Shown here: piece by piece, positions 8,200-17,219 of the stretch
Numbering within the stretch: the first letter of the stretch is position 1
Layout: every line of letters starts with the position of its first letter
Assembly: GCA_910575475.1 (NCBI GenBank)
Contig: CAJTGD010000027.1
Span: forward strand, 1-64,000
Length of the DNA stretch: 64,000 nucleotides
Reading direction: 5' to 3'
DNA from: Lachnospiraceae bacterium
Lineage (GTDB): Bacteria; Bacillota; Clostridia; Lachnospirales; Lachnospiraceae
The notes under the pieces: model-generated
What the model was told of the DNA's origin: nothing
Database searches by the model: none
The model's input: only the letters and a program-made list of their open reading frames with translations
Translations under genes and position numbers: made by a program

Positions 8200-8802
8200 A
8201 TGGCGGAAGGCAGAAAGGAACAATTGAAGCCGATGGAAATAAAAAAGATGCAGGGGATCATTGAGGCGATTCTGTTTACGATGGGCGATTCTGTGGAATT
8301 GAGCAGGATCGCGTCTGCGATCGAGCATGATGAGGAAACGACCCGAAAGCTGATCCACAATATGATGGACCGATATAAAAAGGAAGACCGGGGCATCCAG
8401 ATTCTGGAGATGGACGACTCCTTTCAGATGTGCACCAAAAAGAATGCCTATGAGTATCTGATCCGCATCGCAAAGCAGCCGAAACGCTATGTCCTGACGG
8501 ATGTGATGCTGGAAGCCCTGTCTATCGTGGCCTATAAGCAGCCGGTGACCAGGCTGGAGATCGACAAGATCCGGGGGGTCAAGACGGATCATGCGGTCAA
8601 TAAGCTGATCGAGTACGGGCTGATCGAAGAGGTGGGCCGGCTGGATGCGCCGGGGCGGCCGATCCAGTTCGGCACCACGCAGGAGTTTTTCCGGAGGTTC
8701 GGCCTGCAGTCGCTGGAGGAGCTGCCGACTCTGGATGAGGAGCAGATCGCGCACTTTAAGGAAGAGGCGGAGGATGAGGCACAGCTGCAGCTGGACATCT
8801 GA
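8200..8802 (+). CDS. scpB: Segregation and condensation protein B
   Basis: The product of about 200 residues contains two winged-helix domains and the family motif IVAYKQPVTRLEIDKIRG. ScpB dimers bind ScpA in the SMC-ScpAB condensin. The frame is open to 8104, but the conserved part begins only at QGIIEAILFTMG. I prefer ATG 8200, preceded by a weak GGCGGGTGGG; ATG 8233 is an alternative. The start codon is therefore less sure than the identity. Confidence 0.92.
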   Translation: MAEGRKEQLKPMEIKKMQGIIEAILFTMGDSVELSRIASAIEHDEETTRKLIHNMMDRYKKEDRGIQILEMDDSFQMCTKKNAYEYLIRIAKQPKRYVLTDVMLEALSIVAYKQPVTRLEIDKIRGVKTDHAVNKLIEYGLIEEVGRLDAPGRPIQFGTTQEFFRRFGLQSLEELPTLDEEQIAHFKEEAEDEAQLQLDI

Positions 8803-8993
8803 GGAAGCATCGTGATCTATACATCCGATTATGGACAGACAGCAGGCGGGCTGAGGCAGACATCACGGATCTGAAATACATAAAAATGCCGGGCATGTAT
8901 CACAGATGGATGCATGCCGTTTCCATAAGTTCTAAGAAAAGACAGACAGTCATACATATAAGATAAAGCGTGTATCACGGAGTTTTGTGCAGG

Positions 8994-10322
8994 ATGAAAA
9001 TAAATTTGGAATGTGGAAAACTTGTGGAAAAAGCGGAAAAGAGTGTGGATAACTTCCGAAAAACGGTGAAAAAGTGCGGGATATGTCTGATTTTATGCGC
9101 GGGAATGTGGATAACTACGACCGCGGAGGTTCATGCAGAGCCTGAGAAGGAGATCAAAGAACCAGAAGGATTATACGCCCAGTCAGCGGTATTGATGGAT
9201 GCGGACAGCGGGCGTATTTTGTTTGCGAAAAATGGACAGGAGGAGCGGGCCATGGCCAGCACCACCAAGATCATGACCTGCATCCTTGCGCTGGAAAACG
9301 GCAATCTGGACGATACGGTGACTGCCAGCGCCAGGGCGGCGTCGCAGCCGGAGGTCCATCTGGGCGTCCGGGAAGGGGAGCAGTTCCAGCTCAGGCACCT
9401 TCTGTATTCCCTGATGCTGGAATCTCATAATGACGCGGCGGTTGTCATTGCGGAGCATATCGGGACCAGTGTGGAGGGCTTCGCGGACATGATGAACGAA
9501 AAGGCCAGACAGGCCGGATGCACCCAGACCCATTTTGTTACGCCCAACGGACTGGATGCCTCGGATGAGGAAGGCTCCCATCATACGACGGCAGAGGACC
9601 TGGCCCGGATCATGAAATACTGCATTATGGATTCCCCGCAGAAAAGCGTGTTTCTGGAGATTACCCGGACAGAAAGCTATGCGTTTACCAACATGGACGG
9701 CAGCCGCAGCTTTTCCTGCAATAACCACAATGCATTTCTGAAAATGATGGAGGGGGCTCTTTCCGGAAAGACCGGTTTTACTGGGGAGGCGGGCTACTGC
9801 TATATCGGGGCGCTTCAAAGGGATGACCGCACCTTTATCGTCAGTCTTCTGGCATGCGGGTGGCCCAACAATAAAGGCTATAAGTGGGCGGACACCAAGA
9901 AGCTGATGACCTACGGAATCGATTTCTTTCATTATCAGGAGGTATGCAGGGATGTGGATACCGGCACGGTGCCTGTCCAGGGCGGCATCCCGGATGGTAA
10001 CCGTTTCAACGGGACCGCTTTGGTACATACCATTGCCGGACAGGGCGGAGGCAGCGGGACGCAGACGGACGGGGATGGGAGTCCTGAGGGAGCAGAGAAA
10101 AGGATCCTGCTTCGGGACGATGACGAGATCTCGGTTCATATAGAAAAGGAGGAGGGGCTGGACGCGCCTGTCTTTGAAGGCGATCCGGTCGGTGAGATTT
10201 CCTATATGCTGGGAGACGAGGTGCTTTTCACCCGGGAGATCGTTGCGGACGAAGCAGTGGAGGTGCGCGATTACCGATGGTGTCTGGAAAAGCTGGGGGA
10301 GATTTTTTTCATGAAGGTGTGA
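8994..10322 (+). CDS. D-alanyl-D-alanine carboxypeptidase (PBP5/DacF type)
   Basis: The 442-residue product has a signal sequence (hydrophobic core LILCAGMWI, cleavage likely after VHA) and all three penicillin-binding motifs: STTK (89-92), SHN (144-146) and KTG (259-261). It trims the terminal D-alanine from peptidoglycan stem peptides on the outer face of the membrane. The C-terminal part (about 330-442) is the usual beta-rich domain, with a glycine-rich variable insert. ATG 8994 with GGAG at 8979-8982 is preferred to GTG 8970. This intact copy may cover for the copy broken at 4342. Confidence 0.92.
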   Translation: MKINLECGKLVEKAEKSVDNFRKTVKKCGICLILCAGMWITTTAEVHAEPEKEIKEPEGLYAQSAVLMDADSGRILFAKNGQEERAMASTTKIMTCILALENGNLDDTVTASARAASQPEVHLGVREGEQFQLRHLLYSLMLESHNDAAVVIAEHIGTSVEGFADMMNEKARQAGCTQTHFVTPNGLDASDEEGSHHTTAEDLARIMKYCIMDSPQKSVFLEITRTESYAFTNMDGSRSFSCNNHNAFLKMMEGALSGKTGFTGEAGYCYIGALQRDDRTFIVSLLACGWPNNKGYKWADTKKLMTYGIDFFHYQEVCRDVDTGTVPVQGGIPDGNRFNGTALVHTIAGQGGGSGTQTDGDGSPEGAEKRILLRDDDEISVHIEKEEGLDAPVFEGDPVGEISYMLGDEVLFTREIVADEAVEVRDYRWCLEKLGEIFFMKV

Positions 10323-10333
10323 CGAGGTGGGAC

Positions 10334-10488
10334 GTTCACTCCGCGCCATTCGCAAAACGCATCTCCGATGCTTCCCCGCCGCTTCGCGGCTATTTTTGCT
10401 CATAAACAGGCGCTCTCTTCGTCAGATGCGGCCCTGACCCGTTCTTATGCAAGCATAAACGGATCAGGACCGCGTCTGACGAGTGAAC
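10334..10488. repeat. Nested-palindrome intergenic element, copy A
   Basis: GTTCACT (10334-10340) closes with AGTGAAC (10482-10488). Inside, GCGCC (10343-10347) pairs with GGCGC (10409-10413) and encloses GCAAAA (10352-10357) and TTTTGC (10394-10399), which enclose two mini-hairpins (GCATC-TCC-GATGC and GCCGC-TTC-GCGGC). A 25-base-arm hairpin (10419-10443 with 10458-10482, two mismatches and one G-T pair) follows. The branching plan is the same as at 24610-24797 and 53889-54084. It lies between dac and leuA. Confidence 0.8.
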
Positions 10489-10511
10489 TGGGACGATAAA
10501 ATATATCAATA

Positions 10512-10589
10512 AAAATGATTAAAAATGTCACTGGATTATATACCCTGGATGTGATAGTATAAGCGAAGATAAAATAAGACAAAATGATT
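10512..10589 (+). promoter_or_regulatory. Candidate operator: spaced AAAATGATT direct repeats upstream of leuA-araC
   Basis: AAAATGATT occurs at 10512-10520 and 10581-10589 in the short AT-rich region before the fusion gene. AraC-type proteins often bind direct repeats, so this could be an autoregulatory site, but the motif is AT-rich and may be chance. The ribosome site AAGGAG lies at about 10600-10605. No T-box leader fits in this 110-base region. Confidence 0.3.
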
Positions 10590-10613
10590 GATAAAATATA
10601 AGGAGATGTTACC

Positions 10614-12602
10614 ATGAAGAATTATGAAAAGTACGCACGGGCTTATTTTATGCCGCCGGTAGACTGTTATGACTGGGTGAAAAAGGATTATATCGACCAT
10701 CCGCCGACCTGGTGCAGCGTGGATCTGCGGGACGGCAACCAGGCATTGATCGAGCCCATGAGCCTGGAAGAAAAGGTGGAGTTTTTCCAGCTGCTTGTGG
10801 ATGTGGGATTCAAAGAGATCGAAGTCGGATTTCCGGCGGCCTCGAAGACAGAGTACCAGTTTATGCGTACATTGATCGAGCGCAATATGATCCCGGAGGA
10901 TGTGACGGTCCAGGTGCTGACCCAGGCCCGGGAGCATATCATCAAGCGGACCTTTGAGGCGGTCAAGGGTGCTCCCCATGCAGTGATACATGTATACAAT
11001 TCCACTTCCGTAGCGCAGCGGGAGCAGGTTTTCCGAAAAGATAAGGAGCAGATCAAACAGATCGCCATCGACGGCGCGAAGCTTTTGAAGGAGCTGGCGG
11101 AGGAGACGGAAGGAAACTTTACCTTTGAATACAGTCCGGAGAGCTTTTCCGGTACGGAGATGGAGTACGCCATGGAGGTGTGCAACGCGGTACTGGACGT
11201 ATGGCAGCCCACCCCGGAGAACAAGGCCATCATCAACCTTCCGGCAACCGTGGAAAATGCCCTTCCCCATGTATTTGCGAGCCAGGTGGAATATTTCAAC
11301 AAGTATATGAAATACCGGGAAAATACGATCATCAGCCTTCACCCCCACAATGACCGGGGAACCGGCGTGGCGACGGCGGAGCTTGGGATCCTGGCAGGGG
11401 CAGACCGGATCGAGGGAACTCTTTTTGGAAACGGAGAGCGGACCGGGAACGTGGATATCATCACGCTGGCAATGAATATGTTTTCCCACGGAGTAGACCC
11501 GGGACTGGATTTCTCCAATATGAGCGAGATCAGCGAGGTCTATGAACGGCTCACAAGAATGCATGTTTCTCCCCGTCAGCCTTATGCGGGAGAGCTTGTA
11601 TTCACTGCATTTTCCGGATCGCACCAGGATGCCATTGCAAAGGGAATGGCATGGAGGGAGGACGGAAACACGGAGCAGTGGTGCGTCCCCTATCTTCCCA
11701 TCGATCCGAAGGATGTGGGCAGAAGATACGATTCAGATGTGATCCGGATCAACAGCCAGTCCGGAAAGGGCGGCGTAAATTACATATTAAAACAGAACTT
11801 CGGCATCAGCCTGCCGCAGAAGATGCGGGAGGAAGTGGGGTATCTGGTGAAGGATGTCTCCGACAAAGCGCATAAGGAGCTGTCCCCGGAATGGATCTAC
11901 CAGATATTCGAGGACCACTATATCAATGCGAAGAATGTGTTTACCCTGGAGGAGTGCCATTTCAAGCAGGAGGACGGTATTGTGGCTTCCGCGACCATTC
12001 TGCACGGCGGGAAACAGCAAGTCATTACCGGAGTGGGAAACGGACGCCTGGATGCGGTCAGCAACGCGATCAAGCATTATTTTGATATCAGCTACGAGCT
12101 GTCGGTCTATGAAGAGCATTCCATGACAAAGGGGTCTTCCTCCAAGGCGGTGGCTTATGTGGGGATCATCTGCAGCGGGAAAAAATATTGGGGCGTCGGG
12201 ATCGACCCGGATATCATCAAAGCGTCCATCGCGGCTCTGGAGGTTGCGGTCAATAAGATCGAGGAGATCAAAAGCAGGGAGGAGAGTAAGGATGAGCGGC
12301 TCCTGCAGATCACCAATTATATTTACGCAAATTATAAGACCGTGACGCTGGATGACCTTGCGGAAGAATTTTATCTTTCCAAGCCCTATCTTTCCAAGTA
12401 TATCAAAGAAAAATCCGGGGAGACCTTCGGGGATATCCTGAAAAAGGTGCGGATGAAAAAAGCCCGGGCAATGCTGAAAAGCGGCAACGCGACGGTGGAA
12501 AGCATCGCGGAATCCGTAGGCTATCAGAATGTGGAGCATTTTAACCGGATCTTTAAGAAAATGTACGGCCTGACACCGGTGCAGTTCCGGAATCAGAATT
12601 AG
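10614..12602 (+). CDS. leuA: 2-isopropylmalate synthase fused to a C-terminal AraC-type DNA-binding domain
   Basis: Residues 1-553 form a complete LeuA of the alpha-IPM synthase family: SVDLRDGNQAL (35-45), the metal-binding HPHND (243-247), GNGERTGN (272-279), and a C-terminal dimerisation/leucine-binding region (about 440-553). The enzyme condenses acetyl-CoA and 2-oxoisovalerate, the first step of leucine synthesis. Residues 560-660 form an AraC/XylS double helix-turn-helix with LDDLAEEFYLSKPYLSKYI (579-597) and ESIAESVGYQNVEHFNRIFK (629-648). The frame is continuous with a charged linker (EEIKSREESKDE), so this is a real fusion in this sequence. No leuB, leuC or leuD is adjacent. Enzyme and HTH family calls are firm; a joint regulatory function is inferred. 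Confidence 0.93.
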   Translation: MKNYEKYARAYFMPPVDCYDWVKKDYIDHPPTWCSVDLRDGNQALIEPMSLEEKVEFFQLLVDVGFKEIEVGFPAASKTEYQFMRTLIERNMIPEDVTVQVLTQAREHIIKRTFEAVKGAPHAVIHVYNSTSVAQREQVFRKDKEQIKQIAIDGAKLLKELAEETEGNFTFEYSPESFSGTEMEYAMEVCNAVLDVWQPTPENKAIINLPATVENALPHVFASQVEYFNKYMKYRENTIISLHPHNDRGTGVATAELGILAGADRIEGTLFGNGERTGNVDIITLAMNMFSHGVDPGLDFSNMSEISEVYERLTRMHVSPRQPYAGELVFTAFSGSHQDAIAKGMAWREDGNTEQWCVPYLPIDPKDVGRRYDSDVIRINSQSGKGGVNYILKQNFGISLPQKMREEVGYLVKDVSDKAHKELSPEWIYQIFEDHYINAKNVFTLEECHFKQEDGIVASATILHGGKQQVITGVGNGRLDAVSNAIKHYFDISYELSVYEEHSMTKGSSSKAVAYVGIICSGKKYWGVGIDPDIIKASIAALEVAVNKIEEIKSREESKDERLLQITNYIYANYKTVTLDDLAEEFYLSKPYLSKYIKEKSGETFGDILKKVRMKKARAMLKSGNATVESIAESVGYQNVEHFNRIFKKMYGLTPVQFRNQN

Positions 12603-12652
12603 GAGCGGCAAGGAAGTGTCCGCGACAGAAACGCGGATGTACGGAGAAATAG

Positions 12653-12700
12653 AAAAAAAGCACAGAACTGTTTGCGCGGTAGACAGTTTTGTGCTTTTTT
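12653..12700. terminator. Bidirectional terminator between leuA-araC and the ABC-F gene
   Basis: AAAAAAAGCACAGAACTG pairs with CAGTTTTGTGCTTTTTT around a short loop, with A-tract and T-tract on opposite sides. It separates two convergent genes and should stop transcription from both. Confidence 0.85.
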
Positions 12701-12742
12701 GCAATGCAGGCTTCGTATCGTATGACAGCAGCAGGGAATTCT

Positions 12743-14716
12743 TTATTCTTCCAGCTCCGCCCACAGCTCGTACAGCTCCTCCAGCCTGGCGTCATTGGCA
12801 GCCTTTTCCTCGGCAAGCTCCTGGCACTTGACGGAATTGGAGTAGACATCCTCATGGGTCATGAGCTCATCGATCTCCTGATTGCGTGCTTCCAGCAGGG
12901 AAATCGTTTCCTCCGTCCGTTTCAGTTCATTTTTTCGTTTCCTCTCCCGTGCCTGCGCCTCCTTTTGCTCCAGCCAGCTCTGCTTATTTGCGGAAGCTGC
13001 GCCGGTTTCTGCTGCCGAAGGCTCCGCTGCCGGGCGTTCTGCCTGAAAATAAGCACCCTTTGGAGTTCCCTTTGCGTCCGTGAATCTGGAGGCGGACAGG
13101 GCGGCGGTCCGTTCTTCCTTCTTTTCCAGATAATAGTCATAATTTCCGATATAGTTCACAAAGGTCTGGCCGGAAAGCTCCAGGATCCGGCTTGCGGTCT
13201 GATTGATGAAATACCGGTCATGGGAGACATAGAGGACGGTTCCGGTATAATCGTTCAGCGCCTGCTCCAGGATTTCCTTGGAGGTGATATCCAGGTGGTT
13301 GGTGGGCTCGTCCAGGATCAGGAAATTCGCCTCCGAGAGCATCAGCTTCGCAAGGGACACCCGCCCCTTTTCCCCGCCGCTTAAGTCCCCCACCAGCTTG
13401 AACACATCGTCCCCGGTAAACTGAAAGGCAGCCAGCGTATTGCGGATCTCCGTATTGTTGAGGGACGGATAATCGTCGGAGATTTCCTCGAATATATTTT
13501 TCCGGTCGTGAAGTACATGGTGCTCCTGGTCATAATACCCGATATGTACCTTCGTACCCAGGGAAAAGGAGCCGCTGTCCGCGTCAGCCAGGCCGTTTAA
13601 AATTTTTAAAAGTGTGGTCTTGCCGGTTCCATTGCCGCCGATGACCGCCACATGCTCCCCACGCTTGATCTCAAAGGAAGCATGGGAAAACAGGGGCTGC
13701 CCGTCGTACTGCTTGGACAGCTCCTCCACGGAGAGAACATCATTTCCGCTGACGCAGGAGGGCTCCAGCGAAAAATGGATCTCCTGCACGTCGCTTAAGG
13801 GTTTTTCGACTACGGTCATCTTGTTCAGCATTTTTTCCCGGCTCTCCGCGCGCTTGATGGATTTTTCCCGGTTGAAGGAGCGCAGCTTTTCGATGACGGC
13901 CTCCTGGCGGCTGATCTCCCTCTGCTGGTTCAGATATTCCTTCATCTGCGCGTCCCGGATCTGCCGCTTCTTGTCCGAGTATGCCTTATAATTGCCGCTG
14001 TACATGCGGATGCTGCCGTGCTCGATCTCCACCACCTTTGTCACCACCCTGTTCAGGAAGAAGCGGTCGTGGGAGACGATGAACACGGCGCCCGGATAGT
14101 TCAGCAGATAGGTCTCCAGCCAGGAGATGGAGTTTAAGTCCAGGTGGTTGGTGGGCTCGTCCAGAAGCAATATATCCGGGTTGGTCAGGAGCAGCTTTCC
14201 CAGGGACACCCGGGTCTTCTGGCCGCCGGAAAGGGTATCGGCAGGCTTTTCAAAATCCTCCTCCTGAAATCCCAGCCCCTTTAAAACCCCGACGATCTCG
14301 CTCTCATAGGCATATCCGTTTTTCGATTCAAATTCGGACATGAGGCGGTTGTAGGCCTCCAGCCTGGCCTCCAGAGCCCCGCCGCTTAAGGTTTTTAATT
14401 CCTGTTCGATGGAACGGATCTGCTGTTCCAGAAAAATGATGTCGGACTTTGCCGTTTTCAGCTCCTCATAAACGGTATTTCCGCTTTCCAGGTTCTGCTG
14501 CTGGGCCAGATATCCGAGCTGCTTCCCTTTCATAAGGATCACATTGCCGCCGTCGAGAGGCTCCTCGCCGATGATCATTTTCAGGACCGTAGATTTTCCG
14601 GCGCCGTTGACCCCGACAAAAGCGGCTTTTTCCCGCTCCTCAATATGAAAGGAGCCATCCCTTACAATGACTCTTTCTCCAAATGATTTATTCAGATTAT
14701 GACATGCAAGTATCAT
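12743..14716 (-). CDS. ABC-F family ATPase (Uup/YdiF-like ribosome-associated)
   Basis: The 657-residue protein has two ABC domains with GVNGAGKST and GGNGTGKTT Walker A motifs, two LSGG signatures and two LLDEPTNHLD-type Walker B motifs, no membrane segments, the ABC-F inter-domain linker, and a charged C-terminal coiled-coil extension. ABC-F proteins bind the ribosomal E site and relieve stalling; some protect against antibiotics. Domain pattern and C-terminal coiled coil suggest a Uup/YdiF-like housekeeping member. I chose the ATG at 14716, six bases after AGGAGG (complement of 14723-14728), rather than ATG 14740. It is the only minus-strand gene in the window. Confidence 0.9.
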   Translation of the reverse strand: MILACHNLNKSFGERVIVRDGSFHIEEREKAAFVGVNGAGKSTVLKMIIGEEPLDGGNVILMKGKQLGYLAQQQNLESGNTVYEELKTAKSDIIFLEQQIRSIEQELKTLSGGALEARLEAYNRLMSEFESKNGYAYESEIVGVLKGLGFQEEDFEKPADTLSGGQKTRVSLGKLLLTNPDILLLDEPTNHLDLNSISWLETYLLNYPGAVFIVSHDRFFLNRVVTKVVEIEHGSIRMYSGNYKAYSDKKRQIRDAQMKEYLNQQREISRQEAVIEKLRSFNREKSIKRAESREKMLNKMTVVEKPLSDVQEIHFSLEPSCVSGNDVLSVEELSKQYDGQPLFSHASFEIKRGEHVAVIGGNGTGKTTLLKILNGLADADSGSFSLGTKVHIGYYDQEHHVLHDRKNIFEEISDDYPSLNNTEIRNTLAAFQFTGDDVFKLVGDLSGGEKGRVSLAKLMLSEANFLILDEPTNHLDITSKEILEQALNDYTGTVLYVSHDRYFINQTASRILELSGQTFVNYIGNYDYYLEKKEERTAALSASRFTDAKGTPKGAYFQAERPAAEPSAAETGAASANKQSWLEQKEAQARERKRKNELKRTEETISLLEARNQEIDELMTHEDVYSNSVKCQELAEEKAANDARLEELYELWAELEE

Positions 14717-14842
14717 ATGAAACCTCCTGTAAAACCGCATTGACAGATCATTTTTTCCGGTCTGACTATTCGCAAATCGTGACGCATCCAGCCCATTATA
14801 CTACATTCCGTTCATTGTATCAAACAAAAAAATGACTTTAAA

Positions 14843-14871
14843 TTGACTTTGAGCAGACTATTCTATATAAT
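14843..14871 (+). promoter_or_regulatory. Strong sigma-A promoter of rex
   Basis: TTGACT (14843-14848) and a perfect TATAAT (14866-14871) are 17 bases apart, 30 bases before the rex start. It is one of the best promoters in the window. I see no convincing Rex operator here. Confidence 0.8.
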
Positions 14872-14901
14872 GAATATAGTTTAGTTGGAGGTTGATTAAA
14901 A

Positions 14902-15546
14902 TTGGAAGAGAAAGAAATATCAAAAGCGGTGATCAGCAGGCTGCCAAGATATTATCGATATTTGGGCGAGTTGACAGACGCAGGGGTGGAGCGGATATCA
15001 TCCAATGACCTGAGCCAGAAGATGCGGGTGACCGCATCCCAGATCCGGCAGGATCTGAATAATTTTGGCGGATTTGGACAGCAGGGGTATGGATACAATG
15101 TAAAGTACCTCCGGACAGAGATCGGTAAGATCTTAGGCTTGAACCAGAGCCACAGCATGATCATAGTCGGTATGGGGAATCTGGGACAGGCGCTGGCCAA
15201 TTATGCTTCTTTTGAGAAAAATGGATTCGTGATAAAAGGGCTGTTTGACGTGAATCCCGGCCTGAACGGCAGGGAGGTCCGGGGGGTTCCGATCCGTATG
15301 CTGGATGAGCTGGAAGTATTTCTGAAGGAGAATCCCATCGAGATCGCGGCGCTTACGATCCCAAAATCAGAAGTGCTGCGGGTCGCCGAAATCCTGATAA
15401 AATGCGGGATCAAGGCGATCTGGAATTTTGCGCATACGGATCTGAACCTGCCGGAGGATGTGATCGTGGAAAGCGTCCATCTATCAGACAGCCTGATGAG
15501 GCTGTCCTACAATATTACCAGCTATCAAAAGGAACATGGCGAATAA
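14902..15546 (+). CDS. rex: Redox-sensing transcriptional repressor Rex
   Basis: The 214-residue product has an N-terminal winged helix (RYYRYLGEL; TASQIRQDLNNFGGFGQQGY) and a C-terminal Rossmann fold with IIVGMGNLGQALANY. Rex binds DNA when NAD+ is high and is released by NADH, controlling fermentation genes. The start is TTG 14902, ten bases after GGAGG (14887-14891). A good Rex-box candidate lies at 26755-26770 in front of the alcohol dehydrogenase gene. A terminator follows, so rex is probably transcribed alone. Confidence 0.95.
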   Translation: MEEKEISKAVISRLPRYYRYLGELTDAGVERISSNDLSQKMRVTASQIRQDLNNFGGFGQQGYGYNVKYLRTEIGKILGLNQSHSMIIVGMGNLGQALANYASFEKNGFVIKGLFDVNPGLNGREVRGVPIRMLDELEVFLKENPIEIAALTIPKSEVLRVAEILIKCGIKAIWNFAHTDLNLPEDVIVESVHLSDSLMRLSYNITSYQKEHGE

Positions 15547-15618
15547 GAGATCGTACATCATTGTATTTATTATTGCATTCATTTTGCATGTATTCATGCA
15601 AGGATGCATCAGGCAGCG

Positions 15619-15660
15619 AACAGGATACCATGCAGGAGGCTTGCATGGCATCCTGTTTTT
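15619..15660 (+). terminator. Intrinsic terminator of rex
   Basis: A 16-base stem with one mismatch (15619-15634 with 15642-15657) and a 7-base loop is followed by a T-run to 15660. It ends just before the ribosome site of nnr. Confidence 0.85.
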
Positions 15661-15675
15661 AAGAGGAGGAATAGG

Positions 15676-17196
15676 ATGCGTTATTTACCAGACGGAACGA
15701 AAATGCAGCAGGCGGATGCCCATACGATCCGGGAGATCGGGATTCCATCCGTAGTTCTGATGGAGCATGCGGCGCTGCGGACCGTGGAGGCCATGGAGCA
15801 GGAGAGGATCGACTGCTCCCGGGTTCTGGTGGCCTGCGGTTCCGGCAATAACGGCGGAGACGGATTTGCCGTTGCAAGGCTTCTGGCCGGGAAGGACAGC
15901 GCGGTGACCGTTGTATTTGCGGGGCGGGAGGCTTCTCTGACTCCGGAATGCCGGATCCAGATGCAGATCGCGGAAAACCTGGGAATCCCGGTGGTCTCGG
16001 AGCTGCCGGAAGGCCGGTATACGGCTGTGGTGGATGCCCTGCTGGGGGTGGGGCTGAGCCGGGAGGTGAGCGGAGCCTATGCAGAGCTTCTGAAAAAACT
16101 GAATGAGCTGCCGGGCGCAAAGGTGGCAGTGGATATTCCCTCAGGCATCTGCTCTGCCACGGGAAGGGTGCTGGGATGCGCCTTCCGGGCGGATCTGACG
16201 GTGGCGTTCCAGTGCGAAAAGCTGGGTACGGTGCTGTATCCGGGCAGGGAATACGCGGGAAAGGTGATTCCTGCGGAGATCGGGATCGATACCTCCTTTT
16301 ACGAAGCGATACCGGATATCTGCTATACCCTGGAGAAAAGCGACCTTTCCCGCCGGCTTCCGGTGCGGAAGGCGGATTCCCATAAGGGGACTTACGGAAA
16401 GGTGCTTATGATCACCGGAAGCAGAGGCATGGCAGGGGCGGCTTATTTAAGCGCCAAAGCCGTTTACACGAGCGGCGCCGGGCTGGTGCAGATCTATACC
16501 GAGGAATCCAACCGGGCCATCCTGCAGCAGCTTCTTCCGGAGGCCATTATATCCGTGTACGAGGAATATGATCAGGAACAGCTTACGTCCCTGCTGCGCT
16601 GGGCGGACGTGGTCTGCATCGGCTGCGGGCTGGGACAGAACCGGACCTCCGAAAGCCTGCTCAAGAGAACGCTTTCGGGATGCCGTGTGCCCTGTGTGGC
16701 GGACGCGGACGGCATCAATCTGCTGGCCTGCCATCCGGAGCTTCTAAAGGAGACGGGGTGTCCGCTCATCCTGACGCCTCACATGAAGGAGATGTCCGGA
16801 CTGCTGGGATGCTCCGTGGCAGAGCTGCAGCAATCTCGGATGAGCCGTCTGCATGCGTTTACGGAAGACTGTCCGGCGGTCTGCGTGCTGAAGGATTCCC
16901 GTACCATTGTGGCACAGCGCGGAAAGCAGGACTTTGTCAATACGGCAGGCAATCACGGAATGGCGAAGGCGGGCTCCGGAGATGTGCTGGCGGGAGTGAT
17001 CACCGGACTTTTGGCCGGCGGGCTCGATGCGTATGACAGCGCGGTACTGGGCGTGTACCTCCATGCATGCGGGGGAGACGCGGCCAGAGAAAGGTTGGGA
17101 AGCTACTCTCTACTGGCGGAGGACCTGATCGGCGGGATCAGGGAATGCCTGAAAGAAGCGGAAGGAAACAGCAGGCAGCAGAGAATCACGGAATGA
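15676..17196 (+). CDS. nnr: Bifunctional NAD(P)H-hydrate epimerase / ADP-dependent dehydratase
   Basis: The 506-residue protein joins a YjeF N-terminal epimerase domain (ACGSGNNGGDGFAVARLL) and a YjeF C-terminal ADP-dependent dehydratase domain with NTAGNHGMAKAGSGDVLAG. Together they repair NAD(P)H damaged by hydration. ATG 15676 follows GAGGAATAGG; the frame upstream overlaps the rex terminator. The stop codon overlaps an ATG by four bases, and alr follows, a pairing seen in many Firmicutes. Confidence 0.95.
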   Translation: MRYLPDGTKMQQADAHTIREIGIPSVVLMEHAALRTVEAMEQERIDCSRVLVACGSGNNGGDGFAVARLLAGKDSAVTVVFAGREASLTPECRIQMQIAENLGIPVVSELPEGRYTAVVDALLGVGLSREVSGAYAELLKKLNELPGAKVAVDIPSGICSATGRVLGCAFRADLTVAFQCEKLGTVLYPGREYAGKVIPAEIGIDTSFYEAIPDICYTLEKSDLSRRLPVRKADSHKGTYGKVLMITGSRGMAGAAYLSAKAVYTSGAGLVQIYTEESNRAILQQLLPEAIISVYEEYDQEQLTSLLRWADVVCIGCGLGQNRTSESLLKRTLSGCRVPCVADADGINLLACHPELLKETGCPLILTPHMKEMSGLLGCSVAELQQSRMSRLHAFTEDCPAVCVLKDSRTIVAQRGKQDFVNTAGNHGMAKAGSGDVLAGVITGLLAGGLDAYDSAVLGVYLHACGGDAARERLGSYSLLAEDLIGGIRECLKEAEGNSRQQRITE

Positions 17197-17219
17197 CAGA
17201 TTATGGAGGAAATAAAAAA

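Noticed and set aside
9183..10403. Long open frame of about 400 codons on the minus strand opposite the intact carboxypeptidase gene
   Set aside because: Its composition follows the codon pattern of the plus-strand gene, it has no ribosome site, and the product matches no family.
10501..10613. T-box or leucine attenuator before leuA
   Set aside because: The region is only about 110 bases, AT-rich, without the T-box sequence or a leucine-rich leader peptide.
11787..12764. Open frame of over 300 codons on the minus strand opposite the LeuA-AraC gene
   Set aside because: It mirrors the coding strand and crosses the bidirectional terminator; there is no sign of expression.
14810..14835. TTGT...ACAA palindrome upstream of rex as an autoregulatory Rex box
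   Set aside because: Half-site spacing is too short compared with the Rex consensus.
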